The notes below the pieces were generated by a model. That model had not been told where the DNA came from, did not search any database, and saw nothing but the letters and a program-made list of their open reading frames with translations. Below are positions 9,744 through 17,357 of a DNA stretch of 57,316 bases, piece after piece. The position numbers and the translations under genes are program-made. How positions within the stretch are numbered: position 1 is the stretch's first letter; the number at the start of each line of letters is the position of its first letter. This DNA is from Candidatus Aalborgicola lynettensis (GTDB lineage: Bacteria > Pseudomonadota > Gammaproteobacteria > Burkholderiales > Burkholderiaceae_C): positions 1 to 57,316 of the forward strand of contig JADJZE010000026.1 of NCBI GenBank assembly GCA_016719405.1, read 5' to 3'.

Positions 9744-10226
9744 TCAGGACTCCAGTGGGTCAGTGGAAAGGGTGAAAGTTGGTTTGCCGGGCTCAACCGT
9801 GCGCGCGGTGGAAAACTGCTGCTGCAACGCCGGTGGCCAATTTGTGTATCGGGATTCAGAAACCGACAACTTGATGTCGATGTAGCTCTTGACTTGCTCG
9901 CCTGACGCCACGACGCGCTCTGCGATCTCGCCCAGTTGCTTTTGATCCCAGCTGATTTTTTTGGGAAGCTCAAACTTGATGCGCAGGGATCCGTCGCTGA
10001 TGTGGGCGGTGCCAAAGTCGCGACCAGATTCCAGAAGCGCCGCTTTGGCCTGTTCTTCGTAGCACTGTTTCAAAGCCGCATCAAACTTGGTACGGGCTTG
10101 TTTGAGCCAGGCAATGGCTTTTTCCAGATTGACATCGACTTCAAGTTTTTGAGCGGGTGTCAGTTGGGCCAATTGGCTCACGGACATTTCGGCGATGTCG
10201 GCAGGAAAGATGGTGAGATCAGTCAT
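9744..10226 (-). CDS. Uncharacterised small phage-type protein
   Basis: About 160 aa, not recognised. The N-terminus (SVSQLAQLTPAQKLEVDVNLEKAI) looks helical; the middle is KQARTKFDAALKQCYEEQA; the C-terminal half appears to be a beta-rich domain ending in a short linker. The ATG at 10226 has a strong GGGGG 8 nt upstream; an alternative in-frame ATG at 10244 overlaps the stop of the HTH gene (ATGA). Either way it is coupled to its neighbours. It sits in a phage replication/recombination-like set, which is the only hint of a role. Confidence 0.75.
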   Translation of the reverse strand: MTDLTIFPADIAEMSVSQLAQLTPAQKLEVDVNLEKAIAWLKQARTKFDAALKQCYEEQAKAALLESGRDFGTAHISDGSLRIKFELPKKISWDQKQLGEIAERVVASGEQVKSYIDIKLSVSESRYTNWPPALQQQFSTARTVEPGKPTFTLSTDPLES

Positions 10227-10240
10227 GGTCACAGCCCCCT

Positions 10241-10504
10241 TCATTGGTAAACCGAAGTGAAAGTGGAGTGGCGCGACACACGGCGCTCGTAGGCCTCGAT
10301 CTCAGTGATGAGATAGGTGACCCTGGCACCCATCTTGCAAAAGATTGGCCCGAGTTTTTCTTGCCTCCAGCGGCGAAGAGTTTTTACTGAGAGACCCCAG
10401 CGTTGGGACAACTCGTTTTCATCGATGGCGATGCGGGTGGCGACGTTCGGAAATGGCCGGGTAACTTTCCGTCCAGGTTGAACATTTGAGACAAGTTTTT
10501 TCAC
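10241..10504 (-). CDS. Small helix-turn-helix DNA-binding protein
   Basis: 87 aa. The stretch ENELSQRWGLSVKTLRRWRQEKLGP (read from residue 29) is an AlpA/excisionase-like winged HTH with the typical sequence of a recognition helix followed by a KMGARVTY wing. It is the first gene of the leftward set and overlaps the next ORF. Likely a transcription factor or recombination directionality factor for the island. It faces the HTH/PIN pair across a 228-bp divergent control region. Confidence 0.8.
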   Translation of the reverse strand: MKKLVSNVQPGRKVTRPFPNVATRIAIDENELSQRWGLSVKTLRRWRQEKLGPIFCKMGARVTYLITEIEAYERRVSRHSTFTSVYQ

Positions 10505-10656
10505 AGCGAGACTCCATTTGTTTAAGAGCCTCTATTCGATTTCTCAGCGCCTTAGGCTTGGACGGGTTAGTTTTGGGTTTAGACAGACTTTGCCCGCGAC
10601 TGGACTGAACTTGGAACCGAGCTAAGTACTTGATTCAAATAAGAATACTTTTTACG

Positions 10657-10685
10657 TTTCGGTTATTTCGATTTCGGTTATTTCG
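10657..10685. promoter_or_regulatory. Two tandem 14-bp operator-like repeats with overlapping -10-like box
   Basis: The 14-mer TTTCGGTTATTTCG occurs at 10657-10670 and again at 10672-10685, a period of 15. A TATACT hexamer follows at 10688-10693 and the HTH gene starts at 10733, so the repeats overlap the likely promoter of the HTH/PIN unit. They are candidate binding sites for one of the two facing HTH proteins. The binding itself is inference. Confidence 0.6.
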
Positions 10686-10732
10686 TTTATACTCACCTCA
10701 GTTTGAATTTCTCCCCCTATGAGGTGACCGAT

Positions 10733-11194
10733 ATGAATGCTCCTGCCACCCCCAAAACCCTGCCGTCGCAAGAGGACATCACGCTTGCTCGAGAGTCAGG
10801 GCGCGCCTTATCAACCGTGTTGCTAACCCGTGCCGATACCCAGCAAATCGACTTTCATGACGAAAAAGGCGCAGTGCGCACTGTGCGCATCCCTACCTCG
10901 GCCCTGCGTCTGCTGGTGGAGGTTTTGACAGAAATCGGACAAGGCAATGCGGTGTCCATCATTCCAATTCACGCCGAATTGACCACGCAGGAAGCCGCTG
11001 ACGTACTCAATGTTTCACGACCGTTCCTGGTTCAGCTGCTTGAGAAAGGCGAGATGCCTTTCCACAAAATCGGCACCCATCGCCGGGTGCGCTATCAGGA
11101 CGTGATTGAGTACAAAAAACGCATTGACACCGAGCGCCGTAAAGCCTTGGATGAGTTGGCTGCGGAGGCACAAGAACTCGGAATGGGGTATTAA
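10733..11194 (+). CDS. HTH antitoxin (excisionase-type) of a PIN toxin pair
   Basis: 153 aa from the ATG at 10733, chosen over an upstream TTG (10703) because GAGGTG lies 7 nt before it. Residues 90-130 form an excisionase-type HTH (LTTQEAADVLNVSRPFLVQLLEK, then MPFHKIGTHRRVRYQDV). The N-terminal half resembles the oligomerisation part of similar antitoxins. The PIN gene begins 5 nt after its stop. In this family the antitoxin neutralises the RNase and represses the promoter; tandem repeats upstream fit autoregulation. Confidence 0.85.
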   Translation: MNAPATPKTLPSQEDITLARESGRALSTVLLTRADTQQIDFHDEKGAVRTVRIPTSALRLLVEVLTEIGQGNAVSIIPIHAELTTQEAADVLNVSRPFLVQLLEKGEMPFHKIGTHRRVRYQDVIEYKKRIDTERRKALDELAAEAQELGMGY

Positions 11195-11199
11195 CGCCT

Positions 11200-11772
11200 A
11201 TGAGTTCGCACTTCACAGTTGTTTATGACGCCTGCGTGCTCTACCCAGCGCCGCTTCGCGATTTGCTGATGCATCTGGCGCTCTCCGATCTTTTTCGGGC
11301 GCGCTGGAGCAATATGATCCACGACGAGTGGATACGCAATGTTCATGCGAACCGGCCTGATCTCAGCCGTGATCGCCTGGAGCGAACACGGGATCGAATG
11401 AATCATTCTGTGCGCGACTGCGTGGTCAGTGATTTCGAGTACATGATTTCGTCCATCAGCCTGCCTGATCCGGACGACCGCCATGTAGTCGCCGCCGCCA
11501 TTCATTGCGGAGCGAGCCTGATCGTCACATTCAACCTGAAAGATTTCCCGGACAGTGCGCTCAAGCCCTACAACCTTGCGGCGCAGCACCCCGACGACTT
11601 CATCGTGGATCTTCTGGATCTGCACCCTGCCGGTGTGCTGGAGGCTGCGGCCAGTCACCGACGGTCTTTGAAATCACCACCCAAAACGGCAGATGAATAC
11701 CTGGACACCTTGCTTGCGCAGGGTTTAACTCAAACGGTGGCGGTGATGCGCCAATGGACTGTGGCCATGTAA
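11200..11772 (+). CDS. PIN-domain ribonuclease toxin
   Basis: 190 aa. The PIN catalytic acidic residues are visible: D10 in VVYDACVLYP, E43 in MIHDEWI, D92/D93 in PDPDDRHVV, and D115 in TFNLKDFP with N112. This is the PIN_3-type layout with an extra C-terminal tail of about 60 residues. PIN toxins cut RNA with Mg2+ or Mn2+. It is paired with the HTH antitoxin (5-nt gap) and followed after 20 nt by an unrecognised 750-aa gene, so the pair may be part of a larger unit. Confidence 0.88.
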   Translation: MSSHFTVVYDACVLYPAPLRDLLMHLALSDLFRARWSNMIHDEWIRNVHANRPDLSRDRLERTRDRMNHSVRDCVVSDFEYMISSISLPDPDDRHVVAAAIHCGASLIVTFNLKDFPDSALKPYNLAAQHPDDFIVDLLDLHPAGVLEAAASHRRSLKSPPKTADEYLDTLLAQGLTQTVAVMRQWTVAM

Positions 11773-11792
11773 AACGGCCGAAGGGAGAAATC

Positions 11793-14045
11793 ATGGGCAA
11801 AAAGACCCTCACAAACGCACACTGCTTGCTTGATCTGATTGAGAAGGCCCCGGTTTCGGTACTCAAGACCTTCAGCAGTCTTGCTGAATGCCAAGCACTG
11901 CTCAGAGGTTTCGACTGGTCTCAGAACGAGACCGATTTGTGCGCCAACTTGCTGGAACACATCAAGAATTTACGCAAGGAACATCGGGATTCGGCCGAGC
12001 GCGAGGCATTGCGGGTCATGCGTTTGACCTCGCCACGCGGCGCAGCGATTCTCTCTACTGTTGCTGACCAACTGCACGATTCTGACCTTCAGGATGAATT
12101 CTTGGGTCAGGAAGGTGGGGAGATGGGGCGTGCTATCTGGATGCGCACCCACTCTGACGACACCGCACGACTGTTTGATGTAGCCGAGACCATTTTGAAC
12201 ACAGGCGACATTCGCGGTAACAAGCGTTTGTATGATGCTTTCGATGTTCCATGCGACGATGAGCCGCCACCGTTCATTTGGAATGACACCGTCAAGAAGG
12301 AACTGGAAACGCAGCTGACCAAGGTGATGCGATTAGCCGAGCCATGCGAACTGGTCTACGTCCCGATGCTCGATCCAGACAAAAATGGCACCAGCAAGAC
12401 AATTCATTTTTTGGTGGTGCGTTTTGCTGGTGATCAGGTTTCTGCCATTCAAATGGTGAACCGCAATCGCAAGAGCTTTTTCTATTTCCCTGCACGCGAT
12501 GCCACACTGGTTTACTCAGCAGATCGCAAGGTGGTTGAGGTCTATGCACACACCTTGTCCACCAGAGCGCCGTTGGCGGATGTTCTGTCAAAACACGGCT
12601 TCAAAATGCCGTTATCGAACCGTCCGCTGAATCGTTCGCGTTACGACTTATCTCCGTTTGCGCAGCCACTGAAAGATGTCAAGCCACAGATTGACGGAGC
12701 CAAGGTCGAACGCCTTTATCTGACCGAGGCCAAAGCCTTACTTCACCACGCCACCGATGCAGTCACCTTGCATATCGACAGCGGTGTCGACCTGCAAGAT
12801 GTCATCAGCGGCCGCTGGAACGGTCATCCCTTCTCAGAACCCGGCGCCATTCTTGGTGTAACTCTGGTAGCTGACCTGGTACTGGAAGGCGAAAAGGTCG
12901 AAACGCCACTGTCGATCATGTTGGCGGAGCCCGGGCGATGCAGTTTGCAGGGCGAACGCGATCCCCGCATGCGTCGGATTGGCACTCAAGTACTCGAAAC
13001 TTTGGGTGTGCTCAAACCCTTGCATCCAGGCTCGGGAATAGACGATCCCACGTTTATCAAAGAGGTCGCTCGCCTGCTGGAATATGCAATCAGTCCGATG
13101 GACGGTTTTGCCCTGGCGCATCTGGACATCAATATTGACCGATTCGCAGATGAGGGGATTCTCATTGAGGCAGACCGCATCACGGAAAAAGTCGTGGACT
13201 GTGCCGATGGCGAGCGCTTTACGGTCAAGCTGGAACGCTGCGTTGACCCCAGCCAAGTTCAATATCGTGACCCAATCAGTGGGCATGACATCATCCTGCC
13301 AGCCAAACATGCACGCCGCTGGAAAGTTGACTTTAACTGGTTGCGAGAGGAAATCATTACCGCGTTGGGAACTTCCTTGCGTGGATTGCGCGGCAAGGGT
13401 TTGGATGATGAGCCAGTATTCCTCGGTGAAATTGATATTGACGGACACCTTGTTGCACTGTACTTTGCCACCAAAATGTCCAACGAGCGGCAGTACGCCA
13501 GGGTGGATGCGGCACTACGGTTGCGGCCGCGAACCGTGCCTGGAATCGTTTTGACCACAGCGGCCATTCCTTTTTCGTTTGCGGGAACGAATGTCATCGT
13601 CGCCATCGAAGATGTGCTGGCCGTGGGTAAATCTGCCACTGTCATTGACGATGCACGACTCAAGGTCGCATACCGTCATGGCCAGTTGGCGGCGATGGGT
13701 GGCACCAGCATCAACCTCAAGGTATCTTCAGACGGCCAGTCAGCAGTATTGCATCTCCCCGGAAAAGCACCATGGCGAATTACAGGTGTTGGCAAAATCA
13801 AAGTGTTACAACGGCTGGTCGATGCATTTGCCACCGGGACACCACACGTGAATACCAAGATGTTAATGGCGGACACGAGCTGCGAATCGCCATCGAACCT
13901 TTTTTCGAAAACATCACCATGGCGAGACTACTTGGTAAAAGTCAACGGTGCACGGGCCTGGCAGTTGAATCTGCCGATGTCCGACGATCCTGTTGACGAC
14001 AGCGAGACAGCGGTCGCCATTGAATTGGAAGAATTGGCTTCCTGA
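11793..14045 (+). CDS. Uncharacterised 750-aa protein coupled to the HTH/PIN pair
   Basis: No family was recognised. The start at 11793 (GGGAG 8 nt upstream) is preferred to an in-frame ATG at 11754 that lies inside the PIN gene. No signal peptide, no long hydrophobic segment and no P-loop are seen. The N-terminal 130 residues look helical (LLEHIKNLRKEHRDSAEREALRVM region); the middle is mixed alpha/beta; the C-terminal half contains repeated beta-like stretches. Codon use looks like that of the neighbouring genes. It starts 20 nt after the PIN toxin, suggesting cotranscription. It could be a third part of the toxin system, an anti-phage effector, or unrelated cargo. Confidence 0.85.
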   Translation: MGKKTLTNAHCLLDLIEKAPVSVLKTFSSLAECQALLRGFDWSQNETDLCANLLEHIKNLRKEHRDSAEREALRVMRLTSPRGAAILSTVADQLHDSDLQDEFLGQEGGEMGRAIWMRTHSDDTARLFDVAETILNTGDIRGNKRLYDAFDVPCDDEPPPFIWNDTVKKELETQLTKVMRLAEPCELVYVPMLDPDKNGTSKTIHFLVVRFAGDQVSAIQMVNRNRKSFFYFPARDATLVYSADRKVVEVYAHTLSTRAPLADVLSKHGFKMPLSNRPLNRSRYDLSPFAQPLKDVKPQIDGAKVERLYLTEAKALLHHATDAVTLHIDSGVDLQDVISGRWNGHPFSEPGAILGVTLVADLVLEGEKVETPLSIMLAEPGRCSLQGERDPRMRRIGTQVLETLGVLKPLHPGSGIDDPTFIKEVARLLEYAISPMDGFALAHLDINIDRFADEGILIEADRITEKVVDCADGERFTVKLERCVDPSQVQYRDPISGHDIILPAKHARRWKVDFNWLREEIITALGTSLRGLRGKGLDDEPVFLGEIDIDGHLVALYFATKMSNERQYARVDAALRLRPRTVPGIVLTTAAIPFSFAGTNVIVAIEDVLAVGKSATVIDDARLKVAYRHGQLAAMGGTSINLKVSSDGQSAVLHLPGKAPWRITGVGKIKVLQRLVDAFATGTPHVNTKMLMADTSCESPSNLFSKTSPWRDYLVKVNGARAWQLNLPMSDDPVDDSETAVAIELEELAS

Positions 14046-14177
14046 TTCATGGGCTTGCTGTCTGGCGTGTTGCTGAACAAAAAAGGCAGCTGATTACTCT
14101 GCATTGCCCTACGTTACCCATCGTCTTGGACGATTTGATTCATGATTTCTGGGTCATTCAAATGCCCTTTGCAAACC

Positions 14178-14384
14178 ATGAATCCGATCAAACTTACTCC
14201 ACCCGAACAGTTGTCAGCGCACCAGCGCGCATCTGAAATCACAACCATCCTGGCCGCAGCCATTATGCGCACCCTTGCCAGTGGTCAGGCCGCGACAGAT
14301 CAAAATGAAAGACAAGTTGGACTTGGCTTTTCTGGTGACCAGCGCGTTCATACGAACCTCTATCAACCAAGGAGTTTCAAGTGA
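14178..14384 (+). CDS. Small conserved-type protein upstream of DUF2924
   Basis: 68 aa from ATG 14178: MNPIKLTPPEQL, then ITTILAAAIMRTL and LGFSGDQRVHTN. I recall similar 60-70-aa proteins (LTPxERLxE...ILAxGxxR...LDF) directly before DUF2924 genes in other islands, but this is memory, not a search. The stop overlaps the GTG start of the DUF2924 gene (GTGA), which supports a real, coupled gene. No clear Shine-Dalgarno. Function unknown. Confidence 0.6.
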   Translation: MNPIKLTPPEQLSAHQRASEITTILAAAIMRTLASGQAATDQNERQVGLGFSGDQRVHTNLYQPRSFK

Positions 14385-14836
14385 ACGACATGACCACTTC
14401 AGTGGCAGCCCAAGTGGCTGCGCTTCCAACTTTGCCAATGCCAGACCTGTGGGCATTGTGGGATCGATTCTTTACGCGCCGTCCGGACAAGACCAACCGC
14501 AGCTATATCGAGGCACGAGTGGCCTACAAGCTCCAAGAGGTAGCCTTTGGCGGTTTGTCGGTTGAGACGCGACGTAGGTTGGTCAACATTGGCATGCGCC
14601 ACTCCAAAATCAAAGGTCGCCAGATTGCGCCGGTCATGGAACTGATGCCTGGCACGGTCTTGGTGCGTGAGTGGGGTGAGCGTGACCATAAAGTCACCGT
14701 CACCGCCGAAGGCAAATTTGACTACGAGGGCAAACTGTTCAAGAGCCTGTCGGCGGTGGCCAGGCATATCTGCGGCACGCCGTGGTCTGGCCCTGTGTTT
14801 TTTGGTTTGAAGACCAACCGCAAGGAGGCTGCATGA
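14381..14836 (+). CDS. DUF2924 domain protein
   Basis: 151 aa with GTG start, AAGGAG 6 nt upstream. The signature of DUF2924 is clear: LPMPDLWALWDRFF near residue 20, RSYIEARVAYKLQE near 41-55, MPGTVLVREWGERDHKVTV near 88-106, and YEGKLFKSLSAVARHICGT near 114-132. The end overlaps the start of the recombinase (ATGA). DUF2924 genes are regularly found directly upstream of large serine recombinases in proteobacterial islands; the molecular role is not known to me. A DNA-binding accessory role is plausible. Confidence 0.88.
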   Translation: MNDMTTSVAAQVAALPTLPMPDLWALWDRFFTRRPDKTNRSYIEARVAYKLQEVAFGGLSVETRRRLVNIGMRHSKIKGRQIAPVMELMPGTVLVREWGERDHKVTVTAEGKFDYEGKLFKSLSAVARHICGTPWSGPVFFGLKTNRKEAA

Positions 14837-16214
14837 ACGCCACATCCCAAATTGCATCACTCAAACCCCGCAAGCGCTGCGCCGTGTATTGCCGCGTCTC
14901 GTCGGACGAACGACTGGATCAGGAATTCAATTCCATCGACGCGCAGAAAGAGGCTGGTCAGTCTTATGTTGCCAGCCAACGCTCTGAGGGCTGGATTCCG
15001 GTGGTTGACGACTACGACGACCCAGGCTTTTCGGGCGGCAACACCGAGCGACCCGGGCTCAAGCGCCTGATGGCTGACATCGAGCGCGGTCTGGTCGATA
15101 TCGTGGTGGTCTACAAAATTGACCGGCTGACACGCAGCTTGGCCGACTTCTCCAAAATGGTGGAAGTGTTTGAGCGCCAGGGTGTGTCATTTGTGTCGGT
15201 CACGCAGCAGTTCAACACCACAACGTCGATGGGGCGACTCATGCTCAACGTGCTGCTGTCATTTGCCCAGTTCGAGCGGGAAGTGACTGGCGAGCGTATT
15301 CGCGACAAAATTGCCGCCAGTAAGCGAAAAGGGCTGTGGATGGGTGGGATGCCACCGCTGGGTTATGACGTGGTCAACCGGCTGCTGGTGGTCAACGAGA
15401 CGGAGGCCCAATTGGTGCGGCGCATCTTTGGTGAGATGCTCACGATTGGGTCTCCAACGCGCATTGCAGAAGGACTGGCCAGCGAGGGCATCACCACCAA
15501 AGCCTGGACGACACAGGACGGCCAGGTGCGCAGCGGCGTGCGGATGGACAAAAAGTGCCTGTTCAAGCTGCTTCGCAATCGAATCTATCTGGGTGAGCTG
15601 TCCCACAAGGGCAATTGGTTCCCGGGCGCGCACTTGGCCATCATTGACCACGGATTGTGGGGCAGGTGCATGAAGTGCTGGCGCGAAACCCGCACGCCAG
15701 GTCGGTGGAAACCCAAACCCGAGGCAGCACCGATGCGCTGCTGCGAGGACTTTTATTTGGGCAGTCAGGTGAGCCCATGTACCCGACCTACGCCAGCAAG
15801 AGCAAAAGCAAGTACCGTTACTACGTTTCCAAATCTGAAATGAAATTCGGAGCGAATGGTAAAACCCATGCGCGAATACCTGCCGCTGAGATTGAAACCG
15901 CAACCGTTGCACAGATCAAAACAGTGCTCTGTAGCCCGGAGTCCATCACGGCCGTCTGTAAATCCATAGAAATCAGTGGTGCTCAGATCAGTGAAGACGA
16001 AGCCGTCATGGCCATGCACAGGTTGGGTGACGTTTGGGAGCAGTTGTACCCGGTCGAGCGAATCCGCATTGTCAAACTGATGATTGAGCGGGTTGACCTG
16101 GTCACCGGCGGACTCAAGATCAAATGGCATTCTCTTGGCTGGAAGGAACTCATCAAAGAGTTCGCAACACAGAGCATTGGTGCTGAATTGGTCGAGATGG
16201 AGGTAACTGCATGA
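14833..16214 (+). pseudogene. Large serine recombinase with a single -1 frameshift
   Basis: The catalytic N-terminus is intact: AVYCRVSSDE with catalytic S23, DYDDPGFSGG, VVVYKIDRLTRS, and SFAQFEREVTGERIRDK. The recombinase domain (GYDV...LVRRIFGEML, LFKLLRNRIYLGELSHKG) continues to about residue 277. At 15655-15663 the frame changes: after HGLW the expected GQVHEVLARNP continues in the -1 frame to 16214 (YASKSKSKYRYYVS, zinc-binding/coiled-coil part reduced). One G missing from a G run (four instead of five) explains it. Either a recent inactivation or a base-calling error. Together 460 aa, normal for the family. It would move the island. Overlaps its neighbours at both ends by ATGA. Confidence 0.85.
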
Positions 16215-16573
16215 ACAGCAATCTGGAAACCTTCATACCCTTGGCGTTCCAGCGGCGCGGAGTTCTGCAAATGGATGGCACGGACGTGGTGGCCCACAAC
16301 ACCACATTTTTGGCCGCATTGGCGCGAGCGTTTTACTGGAGAGGCTTGCTTGACACCGATGCCATGAAAAGTGGTTCAGAAATCGCCAGCAAGGAGGGGC
16401 TGACCTATGCGGTTGTCAACGCATCGCTTCGACTGACGCTGCTGGCACCCGACATCATCAATCAGCTGATGCGCGGCACGCAGCCACGCAGGATTAACCT
16501 GAGGTGGTTTCTGCGGCATAACTTTCCGGCGGACTGGCAGGCCCAGCGTGAACTCATCGCCAACTTCAAATAG
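16211..16573 (+). CDS. HTH accessory protein of the recombinase, first copy
   Basis: 120 aa. LETFIPLAFQRRG at the start, then FYWRGLLDTDAMKSGSEIASKEG and LRLTLLAPDIINQLMRG. The last two stretches match the ParB-like/KorB-like HTH that is often the C-terminal end of large serine recombinases (LARA...IAxxEG...RLxxLAPDIVxxI). Here it is a separate gene whose ATG overlaps the recombinase stop. Likely helps the recombinase bind DNA; this is inference. It is related to the next gene. Confidence 0.7.
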   Translation: MNSNLETFIPLAFQRRGVLQMDGTDVVAHNTTFLAALARAFYWRGLLDTDAMKSGSEIASKEGLTYAVVNASLRLTLLAPDIINQLMRGTQPRRINLRWFLRHNFPADWQAQRELIANFK

Positions 16574-16581
16574 GCACCAGC

Positions 16582-17073
16582 ATGGCTAAAAAACACAGAG
16601 GCATGATGACAGGGGAGCCGGTGACGTACCAAATTCCAGCGCCAGCAGGCGGTGTTCAGATGGAAACTTTCATTCCGTGGACGCTGGTCAAACGAGGTGT
16701 TCGCCAGCAGGTGATCACGCCATTTGACGCGCCCGAGCATTTTGAAAAGGAAGCTGTCGTTGAGCGAAGCGCTCGCAAGCAGGCAAAAGACAGTCCGTTA
16801 ATCCGGGCATTGGGGCTGGCGCACTATTGGCAGCGGCTGCTGGACGAGGGTAAGAATCGGTCGCTGACGGAAATTGCAGCCTTGGAAGAACTTGATCTCA
16901 GTCAGGCAAGCCGGACGGCACAGTTGGCTCGCTTGTCGCCAGATATTGTCAAAACATGTTTGGCCAGTGGGTCCGGGAATCCAAAGTTAGAGCAGCTGAC
17001 TCGAATTTGTCTTGTCAATGTGTGGGTCGATCAAGCAACGCTCATTTCGAGTCAGCTGCAAAGTCACCATTAG
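16582..17073 (+). CDS. HTH accessory protein of the recombinase, second copy
   Basis: 163 aa. METFIPWTLVKRGVRQQV and LGLAHYWQRLLDEG, SLTEIAALEELDLSQ, ARLSPDIVKTCL align by eye with the preceding protein, so the two are paralogues with the same HTH. The last 30 residues (NPKLEQLTRICLVNVWVDQ) differ from the expected ending (the first copy has LRWFLRHNFPADW), so the C-terminus may be degraded. It starts 9 nt after its neighbour and is the last recognisable gene of the island. Confidence 0.65.
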   Translation: MAKKHRGMMTGEPVTYQIPAPAGGVQMETFIPWTLVKRGVRQQVITPFDAPEHFEKEAVVERSARKQAKDSPLIRALGLAHYWQRLLDEGKNRSLTEIAALEELDLSQASRTAQLARLSPDIVKTCLASGSGNPKLEQLTRICLVNVWVDQATLISSQLQSHH

Positions 17074-17357
17074 GTTCGATTCCTGACATTCGAAGTTGCA
17101 TTGTGCACGGTCAGCTGCAGACCCTCAGCCGACCGTCGACTTCCAGAACTGCCACCTCGGAACCGGGCATTCGCTTATACGGGCCGACAGTCGGCTAAGT
17201 GGTGACTATTCCATCAAAGTGGGCACCCGCGTTTGGCCACAAGCGGGGCTCTACAAACGACTGCTTTCAAGCGCCAGGATGTACATCAGTTTCCCACCTT
17301 TAATCACGCGAAATTTTTCGGTCGTACTCCGAAACTGGTAATAAATCAACGCGTCAC
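17074..17357. other. Gap between island and efflux gene run
   Basis: No gene is supported here. The stretch has two short related segments (TCAGCTGCA at 17051-17059 and 17111-17119) but no convincing attachment site or terminator. It should contain the right end of the island; the exact junction cannot be seen without a comparison genome. Confidence 0.4.

Noticed and set aside
17074..17357. Attachment site (attR) of the island
   Set aside because: Only a short TCAGCTGCA repeat is visible, too short and too common to support an attachment site.
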